A stretch of 64,000 bases of DNA, taken from the NCBI GenBank assembly GCA_016180945.1, contig JACPAG010000005.1, positions 51,611-115,610 on the forward strand. The letters are read 5' to 3'. The notes beneath the pieces are model-generated. The model did not search any database. It worked only from the letters and a program-made list of their open reading frames with translations, and was not told the DNA's origin. Origin of the DNA: Candidatus Aenigmatarchaeota archaeon (GTDB taxonomy: Archaea; Aenigmatarchaeota; Aenigmatarchaeia; GW2011-AR5). A program made the translations under genes and the position numbers. How positions within the stretch are numbered: the first letter of the stretch is position 1; every line of letters starts with the position of its first letter. Shown here one piece after another: positions 26,911 to 37,578 of this stretch.

Positions 26911-27825
26911 TTATCTTCCGCGAGTCAATCTATCAATAAGATGTTGTGGTAAAGACGTTTCTCTCATCCTTTTCTGTGTTTCGGTTATATCGTATTCCAC
27001 ATTTCTGAACTGAAGAGTTATTTCTCCGTCATCACCTAGTTCGATAATGCCATAACAGGCAGCACAAGAACCGTGTCGTGGTTGACCAACTGAACCTGGA
27101 TTAAATAAAGCCTTCGGCTCCCATAAAACACCTCGATCTTCATTTTGTTCCTCTCTAAAATCAAATTGGACTGTTCTTGTTTCTAGATCTAAAAACCCAG
27201 CCTCTTGTGATAAATCTGGCATATGTAGGTAGAATTGAAGATTTTTTATCTCAGTAGGATAGCTTCCGTAACCAATCCAACAACTTGCGTATGTTGGAAC
27301 ATGAGTATGTCCAAAAACTCCTAATCTAACATGTCTGTAACCAGTTGGATCGTTGTCATCATCAAAACCTAAGGCTTTCATAGCGGCAAGAGCGTTACGT
27401 TCGTCACTTATATAGATATCCTCATACCCTCGATGAGTTACTTGTTCACTTCCAGCAAAACTTCCATGAACCATAGCAAACCTGCCTTTAGGATCTACGT
27501 ATGGAACACTTCTTAGTTCATCTAACCATTTCTTACTTTTTGGTGTCAGCAAACCTGCGTTATGCCTTACCGCATCAGCTGCAAAAATATTAAATTCATC
27601 ATAGTCGCCACCTCTTACAGCCCTCTCATGGTTTCCTAAGACTGTGACAAACCCTTCTTGTTGCAGAGTTTGTATGCATTCATTTGGATTCGGACCGTAT
27701 CCTACTGTATCTCCTGCATTTAGAAATACGCCATATGGGCCATGTTCTTTTGCGTCTTTTAAAACAGCCTCCAAGGCAGGAAAATTGGAATGAACGTCAC
27801 TAATGACTAAAATTCTTACAGTCAT
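26911..27825 (-). CDS. Calcineurin-like metallophosphoesterase
   Basis: ISDVHSNFPALEAVL...NAGDTVGYGPNPNECI...LGNHERAV...MVHGS...GHTHVP. Confidence 0.93.
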   Translation of the reverse strand: MTVRILVISDVHSNFPALEAVLKDAKEHGPYGVFLNAGDTVGYGPNPNECIQTLQQEGFVTVLGNHERAVRGGDYDEFNIFAADAVRHNAGLLTPKSKKWLDELRSVPYVDPKGRFAMVHGSFAGSEQVTHRGYEDIYISDERNALAAMKALGFDDDNDPTGYRHVRLGVFGHTHVPTYASCWIGYGSYPTEIKNLQFYLHMPDLSQEAGFLDLETRTVQFDFREEQNEDRGVLWEPKALFNPGSVGQPRHGSCAACYGIIELGDDGEITLQFRNVEYDITETQKRMRETSLPQHLIDRLTRGR

Positions 27826-28125
27826 AAAAATACTGTAAAGTACAATTATTTAAACCTGTCTATTGTTGTCATTTCATAATAGTTACTATCTAATTTTTGT
27901 CGCCAGCCAAAACACTTTTACATAATGGTTCAGTATAAAGACTCTTCGGGAACTTTCTTACGAAAGACATTGCGCATTCCCTCGTCGCTAAAGCGAGAAC
28001 ACAACACTGATTATTTTCAATAAGCGGGGAGCTAAAAAATAGTATTTTCTACGAAAATAAATTAATAAAAAAGAGGTTGGCGTTTTGATTTTATTCGATT
28101 AGATACAATCTATTAGTGACAGCAT

Positions 28126-28281
28126 CTAAGAAATAGACTTTTTCCTTAACTGGTCCAAACTCACAAATTTGTCCTTTCTGCCTTTTCTCAAATCTTCCAA
28201 AGCCTCATTCATTACTTTTTTCTCTTTTTTAGTCAGTTTTTCTTCTGTTATCTGTTCAATTACAATAGGCTCTTTAACCAT
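28126..28281 (-). CDS. Small antitoxin candidate (51 aa)
   Basis: MVKEPIVIEQITEEKLTKKEKKVMNEALEDLRKGRKDKFVSLDQLRKKSIS*, directly after the RelE-like ORF. Confidence 0.6.
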   Translation of the reverse strand: MVKEPIVIEQITEEKLTKKEKKVMNEALEDLRKGRKDKFVSLDQLRKKSIS

Positions 28282-28283
28282 AG

Positions 28284-28502
28284 TCACAACCATCCTTCTG
28301 TTCTTATAAGCATTCTGTACTTGCCTTTTCTTATCCTGTAGATGTTGCTTCCTAGTTTTTTGGTATCCAGCCTTGCAAAAGGAAACTGTTCTAGCAAGAC
28401 AGATGTTTCGATTATATCATCTTTAACATGCTGTGGAAATTTCTCCATCTTCTTCATGACTTTCTCATGGAATATTACTTTCATATCTGGTAATTGTCTC
28501 AA
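28284..28502 (-). CDS. RelE-like toxin
   Basis: MKVIFHEKVMKKMEKFPQHVKDDIIETSVLLEQFPFARLDTKKLGSNIYRIRKGKYRMLIR. Confidence 0.75.
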   Translation of the reverse strand: MRQLPDMKVIFHEKVMKKMEKFPQHVKDDIIETSVLLEQFPFARLDTKKLGSNIYRIRKGKYRMLIRTEGWL

Positions 28503-28639
28503 AAGATTAAATAAACCTATATTCTACAGTATACGTTTGCCATTCCTCGCGGACAACTTCCTCCTAATTGTTGCGGGTACTCAAAATTCCGAAAAAATAT
28601 TCTGGGTTTCTTTTTAAGCATTTCTTCCAATGTTTTGTT

Positions 28640-29296
28640 ATGACTATTCTGCGCGAAAACTTTTACGGCGACGTTAACATAGGACTGTACGGCTTTGCGA
28701 CGGACAAATACTGCCTGCTGGGGTTAAGGCAAAAGATAAACAAGAAAATCAAAAAGGCGCTGGGCGTTCCTGTTTACGTCTCAACATTTCTTGCCACGGA
28801 TTTTGCCGGACTTTTTGCCGCCGGGAACTCTTCAGGCATAGCGGTAAGCGGAATGATTGAAGGACATGAACTGCAAGTCCTGAAAAAGATGTTTGAGAAT
28901 ATTCTTGTCCTTCCGACAAGGTTCACCGCAATCGGAAACCTGATTCTCTTAAACGATAGCGGCATAGTTCTCTCACCCTTACTAAGAAAAAATAAAAAAG
29001 AGATTGAATCTTTTTTCAAGCTGCCATGCGCGATTTCAACGATAGCCGGCATAAGCGTCACAGGCAGCTGTGCTATCGCCACGAATAAAGGGTGCGTTGT
29101 CCATCCGAAAATAAAACTGGACGAGAAGAAAATAATCGAAGAGGTTTTGGATGTATCTGTAGACATAAGCACGGTTAGTTTTGGAAGTCCTTTTGCCAAG
29201 TCAGGCGCGATAGCCAATTCCAGAGGGCTTGTAATTTCCACTTCGTCGTCCGGACCTGAGATGGGGAGGATAACTGAAGTGCTGGGATTTGTGTAA
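28640..29296 (+). CDS. eif6: Translation initiation factor 6
   Basis: GDVNIGLYGFATDKYCL...TVSFGSPFAKSGAIANSRGLVISTSSSGPEMGRITEVLGF. Confidence 0.95.
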   Translation: MTILRENFYGDVNIGLYGFATDKYCLLGLRQKINKKIKKALGVPVYVSTFLATDFAGLFAAGNSSGIAVSGMIEGHELQVLKKMFENILVLPTRFTAIGNLILLNDSGIVLSPLLRKNKKEIESFFKLPCAISTIAGISVTGSCAIATNKGCVVHPKIKLDEKKIIEEVLDVSVDISTVSFGSPFAKSGAIANSRGLVISTSSSGPEMGRITEVLGFV

Positions 29297-29315
29297 GACC
29301 AACTTGCGAACGTGC

Positions 29316-29492
29316 TTATTGAAGTGCCCTTACAGGCTTGAGAACAAAACACTTAACAGGCGTACCTTCGAGAACCAATTCCAAAGCCCTCTGGGCGTGC
29401 GAACCTATGACGACCCTCTGTTTTGCAACCTTTCGACAAATACAAACGACTCTTTCGCCTTCGACGCTATCGCTGATGTTTCTACCTATCAT
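29316..29492 (-). CDS. Small hypothetical protein
   Basis: MIGRNISDSVEGERVVCICRKVAKQRVVIGSHAQRALELVLEGTPVKCFVLKPVRALQ*, coupled to the upstream RHH-like ORF; not in the supplied minus-strand track. Confidence 0.5.
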   Translation of the reverse strand: MIGRNISDSVEGERVVCICRKVAKQRVVIGSHAQRALELVLEGTPVKCFVLKPVRALQ

Positions 29493-29797
29493 GCCGTGAC
29501 CTTCTTTTCCTTAATCAGCTCATCTATTGCTCTAATAGCTGTTTCAATATCTACCCCTACTAAAGCCGCGACTTCATCAGCAAAGATATTCGGCTTTTTC
29601 CTGATAATCTTCAAGACCTCTCCCTTAACCTTTGCCATAGACGTCTTCCTCGGTACAATGAATTCGAATTCCCTGAGCTTTGAGCGGACAGCGTCCCTCA
29701 GAAAGTCAGCAGCATTGAGATAGTATCCAAGCTCTACCAACTGCTTAACCCTTCCTCTTTCCAACTCGGCTAATCGAACGCCAGATACGGCTTCCAT
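29489..29797 (-). CDS. Ribbon-helix-helix-like regulator
   Basis: SGVRLAELERGRVKQLVELGYYLNAADFLRDAVRSKLREFE. Confidence 0.65.
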   Translation of the reverse strand: MEAVSGVRLAELERGRVKQLVELGYYLNAADFLRDAVRSKLREFEFIVPRKTSMAKVKGEVLKIIRKKPNIFADEVAALVGVDIETAIRAIDELIKEKKVTA

Positions 29798-29918
29798 AAA
29801 TCATCGATGTAAACGAAACCTTAAATTGTTAACGCTTGTAAACAAATTGTGGGCTTATAGTGAAACCAGAAAAAGAACTATAACGGCACTTTTAAACTTA
29901 TCAAACGAGATTATGCTT

Positions 29919-30332
29919 ATGGTATCAAAAGACCTGCAAAAAAAATACATGCAGCTCCAGATGCTCAAGAAGCAGTTAGAGTCTCTTATAGAACAGAAAA
30001 CAGAACTGGACGAGCGTGTCTCGGAGCTGACGCATACGATAAACGCCATGAGAAAATTAGGCGACATCAAAAAAGGCGAAGAGATATGGTCGGCGTTTGG
30101 CGCCAGCTCCTTTGTCAGAAGCGACATAAAAGACGTTGATAAAATACTGATAGGCGTAGGGGCCGGAGTGCTGCTGAAGAAAAAAAGAAGCGAAGCCATC
30201 GAATTGCTCCATTCGAGGCTTGACGAGCTGAACGGCATAGACAAGGAACTAACGGCAGAGATAGGCAAATACATAGAGCAGATAAACATCATCGAGCCGG
30301 AAGTGCAACGCCTGGCTGAAAAAGAGCAGTAA
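29919..30332 (+). CDS. pfdA: Prefoldin alpha subunit
   Basis: Coiled coils flanking a beta region; sits directly in the eIF6-pfd-ftsY neighbourhood. Confidence 0.85.
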   Translation: MVSKDLQKKYMQLQMLKKQLESLIEQKTELDERVSELTHTINAMRKLGDIKKGEEIWSAFGASSFVRSDIKDVDKILIGVGAGVLLKKKRSEAIELLHSRLDELNGIDKELTAEIGKYIEQINIIEPEVQRLAEKEQ

Positions 30333-30414
30333 GAGAAAAGAAACGCTTGCCCTGCAACCAATAATAATTATTCCTTATAATTAATTGTTTACTTCAATCG
30401 GTGGTGGGCTATAA

Positions 30415-30660
30415 CTAACTGTATCTTGAACCTACTGTCTCTTTAGATTTACCAGCTTCGTGTTCGGCATCTCTTTTCAGAGACGATACGTATTCCAGTA
30501 AGGCCGAAGATGATACACCAAGTTGTTCCATAACGCCTTCAACAAAAGTAGCCATTCCTCTGTAAGCTCGTGCTCTGGCTGATGGTGGTAATGCTCGAAC
30601 CTCATTCATTAATTCACATTCTCCTACATTCATTTTTCCTTGTAATGTCGTATAACTCAC
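30415..30660 (-). CDS. Hypothetical protein
   Basis: 81 aa ORF. Confidence 0.45.
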   Translation of the reverse strand: MSYTTLQGKMNVGECELMNEVRALPPSARARAYRGMATFVEGVMEQLGVSSSALLEYVSSLKRDAEHEAGKSKETVGSRYS

Positions 30661-30945
30661 CTGTGTTTACTACTCAATAGTAAACTATTTAAGCTTTACA
30701 AACTCCCGCCCGCCGCCGGCTCTTCGCCGCCTTCGGTGGCTCGTTCTTGACTTTTCAATTTTGACTTTCACCACATTATAGCTGACCAACTTAATATTCT
30801 GGATACTACACAAGTTGGTCACATATAGTGGAGCAAGATATAATACCGGATTCTTTACTTGGTTAACTATAAGTCAGGAAGAAATGAGAAACGATTCAAG
30901 TGCCAAGAACAACAAAATTTAAGCTCGCAAAATAAAGTGTTCATT

Positions 30946-33672
30946 ATGTTCAACGCATTAAAAAAACGCCTGAAAGAGGTGCTGCAAAAGGCTTCCGCCA
31001 TCGTGAAAGAGGAAGCTAAGGAAGAAGCTCCCCAGAAGTTAATTGAAACTAGCGCAATACCTGAATTGCCTGAAAAGAAAGTTCATGCAGAGATAAAACA
31101 TAGCGTAACCGTTGAAATGCTTACAGAGAAAGAGGAATTGGAGGCGGAAAAGCTTTTCAATAAAACCGAAGAATCGACAGAAAAAAAGGCTAAAAAATCA
31201 CTTTTCGGCGGGCTCGCACAAAAAATCACGGAGAAAAAATTATCGGAAGGGGAAGTAGAGAAGATTCTCAAAGAGCTAAGGACGGCGCTTCTTGAAAATG
31301 ACGTTGCGTTGGATGTTGCCGAAAAGCTTTCTGATGAAGTGAAACGCGCCCTGGCGGGGAAAAGCATCAGGCGGGGAGAAGTTGAAAAAATCATCAAGGA
31401 ATCCCTGAAGACGTCCATGCTTGACGTGCTCAAACAGGAGAAAATCGATATAGGGGCGCTGATAAAAGACAAGCCGCTGCTTGTTGTGTTTTTCGGCTTC
31501 AACGGCGTTGGAAAGTGCGTTTCTGGAGATACGCTAATACCTATTTCTGACGGACAAATCGTGCCTATAAAACAACTGTATGAAATATCAAGAACGACAG
31601 TTGACGAAAAGCAAATCGAAGGCGGATATTTTGTAGAAAAACCAATCGAGGTGTTTTCAGTTAATCCATTAACACTTAAGATAAAAAAAATAAAAGCTGA
31701 GCGGATATGGAAACTTAAAAAAGATAAACTGTTAGGAATCACTCTAGAAAACGGCCAGGAAGTGAAAGTAACACCAGAACATCCGTTTTACATTCTTAAT
31801 CCTGGGGGCATTTCAATGAAAAGAGCGGATGAAATTTCAAAAGACGATTATGTAATGGTTCCTAAATGTATAGAGGTCGTGCCTAAAAATTTAACGAAAT
31901 TTGAGATTCTTAAATTAATAAATGACAGAAAACTTTTCATCAATTCAAAAAATTTTGTTGCAGAAACTTATAGGTTGCTGGAAAATAAATTCGGCACATT
32001 GCGAAAGTCTTACGAGTCTATTTTGGATTGTAAGGTGGCTTGGAATACATTCAGGTATTCGTGGTTAACCACAGGAATTTTGCCTTCTTCTATTATTGTT
32101 AAAATGGCAGAAAATGATGAAGAATTTAGACTGCTTATTGAAAAAAGCGTATTCGGAATTCAGTTTGGCAAAAGCAGGCCAATTCCTATGCCTGAATTAG
32201 ACGAAGAATTTTATTCGTGGCTTGGATTATTTTACTCAGAGGGTCACTTAGAACCGCAGTACGTGGACTTCACCAATACAGAAGATTTTATGCTTTCAGA
32301 ATTTATAGAAAAGACAAAATCTATTTTTGGCATAAATCCAAAGATAATCACAGATAAAAGAAATTTGAAGGTGAAAAGGGCTATAGCTGCAAATAAAACG
32401 CTATCCTATTTTCTGAGGGCGTTTCTTTTGGTACCACCGAAAAAGAAGAGCACTTTCATGAAATTGCCAGAATGGATACTCAAAACTTCTGACAATAATT
32501 TGGCATGCTTCTTAAAGTCCTATTGGGAGGGAGATGGCACAGTCTCTACTAATAGTCGAGTTCTTGAAGCTGCAACAGCAAGCGAAACATTTGCAAAACA
32601 AATATCGTTGATACTGTTGAGATTTGGTATAATGGCCTCGATGGCGAAAAGGAAAATAAAAGGCAAGTACTATCACAGGATTAATATTGTAGGCAAAAGC
32701 GATATTCGACTGTTCTGCCAGAAAATAGGATTTTTAGGCGCAAAAAAGCAAAGAAAGTTAGAAAATCTGTTGCTGCTTCCGGAACAATTCGAACGCAAAG
32801 AGTTGATACCCAGACAGTCCGAATATATCAGACATCTGAGGAATTCTAGCGGCATACTGCAGCAAGATATGGCTAATTCTCTCAAGATTGGTGCTAGTTT
32901 ACTCTCCCAGTACGAGAATAAAAAATATGAGGTTTCGATACCCCTAGAACGCATAAGGGAAATATCCCAAATTCTATCTTCTGCATTCTTATCTATGCTC
33001 GCTGCTGCGGATGTAAGATGGCTGAGGGTTCGCAACGTTGAAGAGGTTTCAGAATCCGATGAATGGGTGTATGATTTTACTGTACCTTTGTATCATAATT
33101 TTGTTGCAAATAATTTCATAGTGCATAATACAACAACCATAGCAAAGATTGCCAGCCTGTATAAAAAGTACAGGCCTGTCATCGCTGCGGGCGATACGTT
33201 TCGTGCAGCTTCGATAGAGCAGCTGGAAGAGCATGTCAAAAGGCTGGGCGTGGATATTGTCAAGCATAAATACGGGGCGGATTCAGCTGCGGTGATTTTT
33301 GATGCAATGAAGCATGCAGCAGCCATCGGTTCAAAACTGGTTCTGGCTGATACGGCTGGCCGCTCTCATAGCAACGTCAACCTTATGGACGAACTCAAAA
33401 AGGTCGTAAGGGTCAATAAACCTGACCTGAAAGTGCTGGTCCTTGATTCTATAACAGGAAACGACATAGTCGACCAGTCAAAGCTCTTTGACGAAGCAGT
33501 AGGGGTTGACGCTATAATATTGACAAAAGCAGACGTATACGAAAAGGGCGGCGCAGCGCTGTCGGCGTCGCACACCATAAAAAAGCCTATCCTGTTCCTG
33601 GGAACGGGGCAGGACTATGACGACCTGATAGAATTCAAGCCGGAAGAAATTGTCAAGAATCTGATGGGCTAA
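30946..33672 (+). CDS. ftsY: Signal recognition particle receptor FtsY, intein-containing
   Basis: N-extein ...[11 protein letters not shown] / C-extein [46 protein letters not shown]...[20 protein letters not shown]...[11 protein letters not shown]. Confidence 0.95.
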   Translation: MFNALKKRLKEVLQKASAIVKEEAKEEAPQKLIETSAIPELPEKKVHAEIKHSVTVEMLTEKEELEAEKLFNKTEESTEKKAKKSLFGGLAQKITEKKLSEGEVEKILKELRTALLENDVALDVAEKLSDEVKRALAGKSIRRGEVEKIIKESLKTSMLDVLKQEKIDIGALIKDKPLLVVFFGFNGVGKCVSGDTLIPISDGQIVPIKQLYEISRTTVDEKQIEGGYFVEKPIEVFSVNPLTLKIKKIKAERIWKLKKDKLLGITLENGQEVKVTPEHPFYILNPGGISMKRADEISKDDYVMVPKCIEVVPKNLTKFEILKLINDRKLFINSKNFVAETYRLLENKFGTLRKSYESILDCKVAWNTFRYSWLTTGILPSSIIVKMAENDEEFRLLIEKSVFGIQFGKSRPIPMPELDEEFYSWLGLFYSEGHLEPQYVDFTNTEDFMLSEFIEKTKSIFGINPKIITDKRNLKVKRAIAANKTLSYFLRAFLLVPPKKKSTFMKLPEWILKTSDNNLACFLKSYWEGDGTVSTNSRVLEAATASETFAKQISLILLRFGIMASMAKRKIKGKYYHRINIVGKSDIRLFCQKIGFLGAKKQRKLENLLLLPEQFERKELIPRQSEYIRHLRNSSGILQQDMANSLKIGASLLSQYENKKYEVSIPLERIREISQILSSAFLSMLAAADVRWLRVRNVEEVSESDEWVYDFTVPLYHNFVANNFIVHNTTTIAKIASLYKKYRPVIAAGDTFRAASIEQLEEHVKRLGVDIVKHKYGADSAAVIFDAMKHAAAIGSKLVLADTAGRSHSNVNLMDELKKVVRVNKPDLKVLVLDSITGNDIVDQSKLFDEAVGVDAIILTKADVYEKGGAALSASHTIKKPILFLGTGQDYDDLIEFKPEEIVKNLMG
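31516..33129 (+). mobile_element. Intein (538 aa) with LAGLIDADG-type endonuclease in the FtsY P-loop
   Basis: Starts [18 protein letters not shown], ends [12 protein letters not shown] followed by Thr; [11 protein letters not shown] and [12 protein letters not shown] endonuclease motifs. Confidence 0.95.
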
Positions 33673-33683
33673 AATAAGTTTAA

Positions 33684-34067
33684 TCAGAAGCCCTTTTCCA
33701 TTTCTCTCATTCTGCGGATTAGTTCGTCGCCGTTGATTCCATAGCGGCTTTCCATCTCATAATCGGTAACAACTACATCCGGCCGTTCAGAAGGGAATCT
33801 GGACAACGCATCATTAGGATTTTGTATATAAACTAGCCGCGGGTTTTCTGTACCGGCGGATTGCGCACCTTCTGTTATTGCGTATACTGTCGTCTCTCCC
33901 CCACGAGGGTTATCGTCAACAACCCATATAGATTTAGCATGATACAGTTTTCCTACTTCTATGAAACCGTTCCGTTTCATCTTGTCCAGAAAGCTGATAT
34001 CTAGATCCCTGGTTATGCTTCCCATCACTTGCGGGTCGCCTCCGCTCATCAGATAAAATACAGCCAT
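33684..34067 (-). CDS. Receiver-like protein
   Basis: SIWVVDDNPRGG...RPDVVVTDYEMESRYGINGDELIRRMREM. Confidence 0.55.
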   Translation of the reverse strand: MAVFYLMSGGDPQVMGSITRDLDISFLDKMKRNGFIEVGKLYHAKSIWVVDDNPRGGETTVYAITEGAQSAGTENPRLVYIQNPNDALSRFPSERPDVVVTDYEMESRYGINGDELIRRMREMEKGF

Positions 34068-34112
34068 GTTCTCATCCTTGCAATAAATTTACTTGCAGCA
34101 AAGCTATAACTT

Positions 34113-34244
34113 CTACTCGTTTCCAATAAGCTTTCTGACAGCGTCGCGGACAGCTTCAGACCTGTTCGGATAGACGCCCCTGTTGACTAGCGAATCTATC
34201 CTTCTTATCTGCTTCTCTGTCAGACGAATCTGCATCGTTTGCAT
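34113..34244 (-). CDS. Ribbon-helix-helix protein, 43 aa
   Basis: MQTMQIRLTEKQIRRIDSLVNRGVYPNRSEAVRDAVRKLIGNE*. Confidence 0.75.
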   Translation of the reverse strand: MQTMQIRLTEKQIRRIDSLVNRGVYPNRSEAVRDAVRKLIGNE

Positions 34245-34435
34245 TACCACTTTTCATCACCTGTTTTTATCGAGCGTTCTCCGCCACAACTCTGCCACTC
34301 CCAACTCCATCACTATGTAATTACTTTTCAGTTACATTACACTAAATTTACGATTACTCTACGGTAGTAAAGCTTATAAGCTTTTAGAAATGCCCTAAAG
34401 ACGGCTTTGGGGACGAAAAAACGCCGCCTGAAAAT

Positions 34436-34560
34436 TGAATACCTTATACCACTAGTCTAGTGACTAATGGTATGGGGTGCAAAAAACACCAGATATAATG
34501 TGGCATCTGCAGTTCGTATAAGATGCCACCAGTCTATTGACTGATGGTTTTTCACACAAT
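34436..34560. mobile_element. Double-hairpin palindromic element
   Basis: ATACCACTAGTCTAGTGACTAATGGTAT and GTGGCATCTgcagttcgtataAGATGCCAC. Confidence 0.55.
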
Positions 34561-34685
34561 CCCATCCCATCGGGATGCCCAACGCATGCACTAATTACAA
34601 ACCCATTACGGAAGGAGTACAAAGCGCTGGTTTTTGGCTAAACTTTTATAAGCATTAGCTCCAATTGTATTGTTAAGGTGCGCTG

Positions 34686-35705
34686 ATGAAGAAAATTCTG
34701 CTGCTTTTGATTGCTCTTTCGATGGCGATGCCGGTTCTTGCCGTGCACACTGCCAAAATTTCATTGAACCCTATGCTTACCGCCGCTTCGGCTGACACGC
34801 AATTCACTGTAAACGTCACGAACCTTGGCAAGGACAGGATAAGCGAACTGCGCGTAAGGATGCCGGTAGACTTTTCAGGCCTCAAGTGCGGCACGGCTCC
34901 GAGCGGCTGGGCAGTCTCGTTTTCTGATGCAATTGAATGCAACTACAAAACCGTTGCCAATTATATAATGGCAAACTCATCGCTTGGATTCACGGTTACG
35001 GCGAAAACGGGCGACGACGACAAAAATTATACATGGGAATTAAGGACAAGGGACGTCTTTGACGGCTTTTCGCTTTTCAATCCGGTCACCAATATTGACA
35101 AATCAGGGCCTGCGATAAAGCCGTCTACGCTGACGGCGCCAAACGGCGGCGAGAAATGGGTTTCGAGAACCGGGCACGACATAACGTGGAAGGGCGCGGA
35201 CATAACGGACGCAAACCTGAAGGCAAAGCCGGTTACGCTGGAATATTCCACGGACGGCAAGAAATGGGATGTTATCGCCAAAGATCTGGAGAACGGCGGT
35301 TCATATGCATGGACCGTGCCTGACGCAAACAGCACCAGCGTTAAAGTAAGGCTTACAGCGGCTGACTCTGTAGGGAACGCAGCAAGCGACGAAAGCGACG
35401 GCGCATTCACAATTTCGCCTGCGTTGCCAACCACGGTTTTAATAGTCGGCGACAATGCCATGATTGATATCGACAAAGACGGCAAAACCGACTTTATCGT
35501 TGCGCTGGTCGACATCACAAACAAGACGGCGATACTGACATTCACGTCACTCAAGCCTGCAGCGACAACCACGACAGTGGCGGCAAATGGCACAACCACG
35601 GTTCCGTCACGCCCTGACCAGACAACCACGATTGTCATTGTAATCCTGATTGTGATTATCGTTTACCTGATATGGAAACTCCAGCAGACGGGAAAGAAGA
35701 AGTAA
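34686..35705 (+). CDS. Surface-anchored protein (signal peptide, Ig-like repeats, Thr-rich stalk, C-terminal TM)
   Basis: MKKILLLLIALSMAMPVLA...TTTTVAANGTTTVPSRPDQTTTIVIVILIVIIVYLIWKLQQTGKKK. Confidence 0.85.
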   Translation: MKKILLLLIALSMAMPVLAVHTAKISLNPMLTAASADTQFTVNVTNLGKDRISELRVRMPVDFSGLKCGTAPSGWAVSFSDAIECNYKTVANYIMANSSLGFTVTAKTGDDDKNYTWELRTRDVFDGFSLFNPVTNIDKSGPAIKPSTLTAPNGGEKWVSRTGHDITWKGADITDANLKAKPVTLEYSTDGKKWDVIAKDLENGGSYAWTVPDANSTSVKVRLTAADSVGNAASDESDGAFTISPALPTTVLIVGDNAMIDIDKDGKTDFIVALVDITNKTAILTFTSLKPAATTTTVAANGTTTVPSRPDQTTTIVIVILIVIIVYLIWKLQQTGKKK

Positions 35706-35802
35706 GTTCTTCGAGACTAATTCTAGAATTGGCGGAGCGCCATGTTTCGGGTGGGGCAGAAAGCTTATATAGTTATTTATTAGTAGTAAATTAGGTGAGA
35801 AA

Positions 35803-36177
35803 ATGGCGTCAGGACTTAGAGCATTTAATTGGGGGCTAATTTATTTTACACAAGGGGATTATCCCATGGCACCAAGTCCACCACGACTTGTTAGAACACC
35901 TACCTCGACTGTAGTAGCATTTGAAAATGAAAGACGTGTTTGGCGTTTTCCTGAAGATAGAGGTAAACACTCGTATCAGACAATAGTACCAGGGGAATAT
36001 GTAGCATGGTCGGGTCCTTCTCATAGAGCAGATGAATTAGGTGAATACGCACTCGGGCCTGATGGACTAGGATCTAGAATACTGGGAGTACGGCCTGTGC
36101 AAAAAGACAAAAGAACTGAAGTGAGAGAAGCTCTGAAAAGAAGTGGCTTCAACGGAAGAGTTTATTTCTGGAAATAA
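35803..36177 (+). CDS. Hypothetical protein
   Basis: 124 aa, ATG preceded by GGTGAG. Confidence 0.55.
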   Translation: MASGLRAFNWGLIYFTQGDYPMAPSPPRLVRTPTSTVVAFENERRVWRFPEDRGKHSYQTIVPGEYVAWSGPSHRADELGEYALGPDGLGSRILGVRPVQKDKRTEVREALKRSGFNGRVYFWK

Positions 36178-36271
36178 TTTTTCTTTTATAACCTAGATAA
36201 TAGAGCTAATAGAGCCCCAAACCCAATGCCATTTAACTACTAATTATACGAACCACTGAGAACCAGGAAAT

Positions 36272-36712
36272 TTACTTCTCGACCGCCTTCGGCTGCTCAA
36301 CGTTCTGGGCTTTTTCCGGCTCCTTTGTTCCCTCTATTTTCTGGTCTTCTTCCTGCTTTTTGGCGGCTTTTGGCCCCAAACGTTCGAGAAGCTTTTCTTT
36401 CGTTCCTTTCTTTTCTGTCCTGGGCAGGGCCTTGAACTCTTCGTATTTATGACCGAACAGCTCAGCCTTTGCAGTAGCGCCGTCTTTCGTGACGGTTACT
36501 TTGATTTTGTGTGGCGGCTTCTTGATGCCGCGCTCCCAAATCTGGCTGTTGAGGCGCTTTCCTATTTTGACATCTGCTGCCTTCGTATGAGTAACAATAT
36601 AGTCCTTTATCAGGCGAATCGCGTAAGGGCTTCTGATCCGCTGCGATTTTTCATAGGCTTTCCTCAACGGAATAGTAAATACCTTTTCAGTTTCTTTAGG
36701 TGCTTCTGCCAT
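36272..36712 (-). CDS. rpl31e: Ribosomal protein eL31 with charged C-terminal extension
   Basis: KVFTIPLRKAYEKSQRIRSPYAIRLIKDYIVTHTKAADVKIGKRLNSQIWERGIKKPPHKIKV. Confidence 0.93.
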   Translation of the reverse strand: MAEAPKETEKVFTIPLRKAYEKSQRIRSPYAIRLIKDYIVTHTKAADVKIGKRLNSQIWERGIKKPPHKIKVTVTKDGATAKAELFGHKYEEFKALPRTEKKGTKEKLLERLGPKAAKKQEEDQKIEGTKEPEKAQNVEQPKAVEK

Positions 36713-36801
36713 ATGCCCCACGTCTATCTTTATATTTGGCTGCTGACAACTAGACGCACAGCAGTGCGTCAGCCTGTTTCGTGTCGCATGCCATATTATT
36801 A

Positions 36802-36966
36802 TCAGATTTTGTTCCTTCCCCTTCTCCAGTGCTTTGTCGGGACCTGTATTCGCCTTGTGCGCGCCCGCTTCAATGAATATTTCCTGATATCGGCCCATCT
36901 GGGGGCGCTGCGGCGCCTGATTGCGATAAGCTTTATTTTCTTTCCCATAGGCTTTCTGCGAGACAT
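36802..36966 (-). CDS. rpl39e: Ribosomal protein eL39
   Basis: Reverse-strand frame MSRRKPMGKKIKLIAIRRRSAPRWADIRKYSLKRARTRRIQVPTKHWRRGRNKI*; directly upstream of eL31; too short for the ORF track. Confidence 0.88.
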   Translation of the reverse strand: MSRRKPMGKKIKLIAIRRRSAPRWADIRKYSLKRARTRRIQVPTKHWRRGRNKI

Positions 36967-37014
36967 ATACCCCACATCTATGTTATATATTTAATTTGGT
37001 TGCTACGACGATGT

Positions 37015-37080
37015 TCTCAAAGAACCGTAGGTTCTTTGGAATCTCGAAGAACTCTGTTCTTCGAAGATGTCGTATCCCAT
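37015..37080. repeat. Hairpin array
   Basis: CAAAGAACCgtaGGTTCTTTG, TCGAAGAACtctGTTCTTCGA. Confidence 0.85.
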
Positions 37081-37242
37081 ATTATTTTTTCTCCGTCTGG
37101 TTCAGGTCAGCCATTTCTTATAACCTTTATTTGCTGTTACATTACCCCTGCGGAAGTATGCACAATACATCATATCTTCGTCATAGCAGATTTGTGATTA
37201 GCGGATGAATCAATGCATACTGAATATTCCATGCTTTCATAA

Positions 37243-37566
37243 TTACTTCGTTATCCTCTTAATCCTGATATCCTTTTTCTCGCTTTCGCTGAGCTTTTTT
37301 AAAATTGCCACCAGCTTCTCTTCGGTGATTTTTTCCTTTATCTGGCCTGCCTGGTAAACCTGGGCAAGATAGGCTTCCAGCTGCAATGCAAGTTCCGGCT
37401 TTACCATTTTCAGGTTGGCCAGCCGTTCGCGGGCTTTTGAATCGAGGACCTGAAACATGATCAGCTTCAGCGCTTCCTGCATCTGCTGCTGTTCACCCGC
37501 CTGAGCGGCGTGTTCCTGCATGCGCTGCTGCAGGATCCTTTTTTTGATTTCTTCTTCCTGGTTCAT
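37243..37566 (-). CDS. PDCD5/TFAR19-like DNA-binding protein
   Basis: Gln-rich helix, then RERLANLKMVKPELALQLEAYLAQVYQAGQIKEKITEEKLVAILKKL. Confidence 0.93.
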   Translation of the reverse strand: MNQEEEIKKRILQQRMQEHAAQAGEQQQMQEALKLIMFQVLDSKARERLANLKMVKPELALQLEAYLAQVYQAGQIKEKITEEKLVAILKKLSESEKKDIRIKRITK

Positions 37567-37578
37567 TATCCCCTCACC

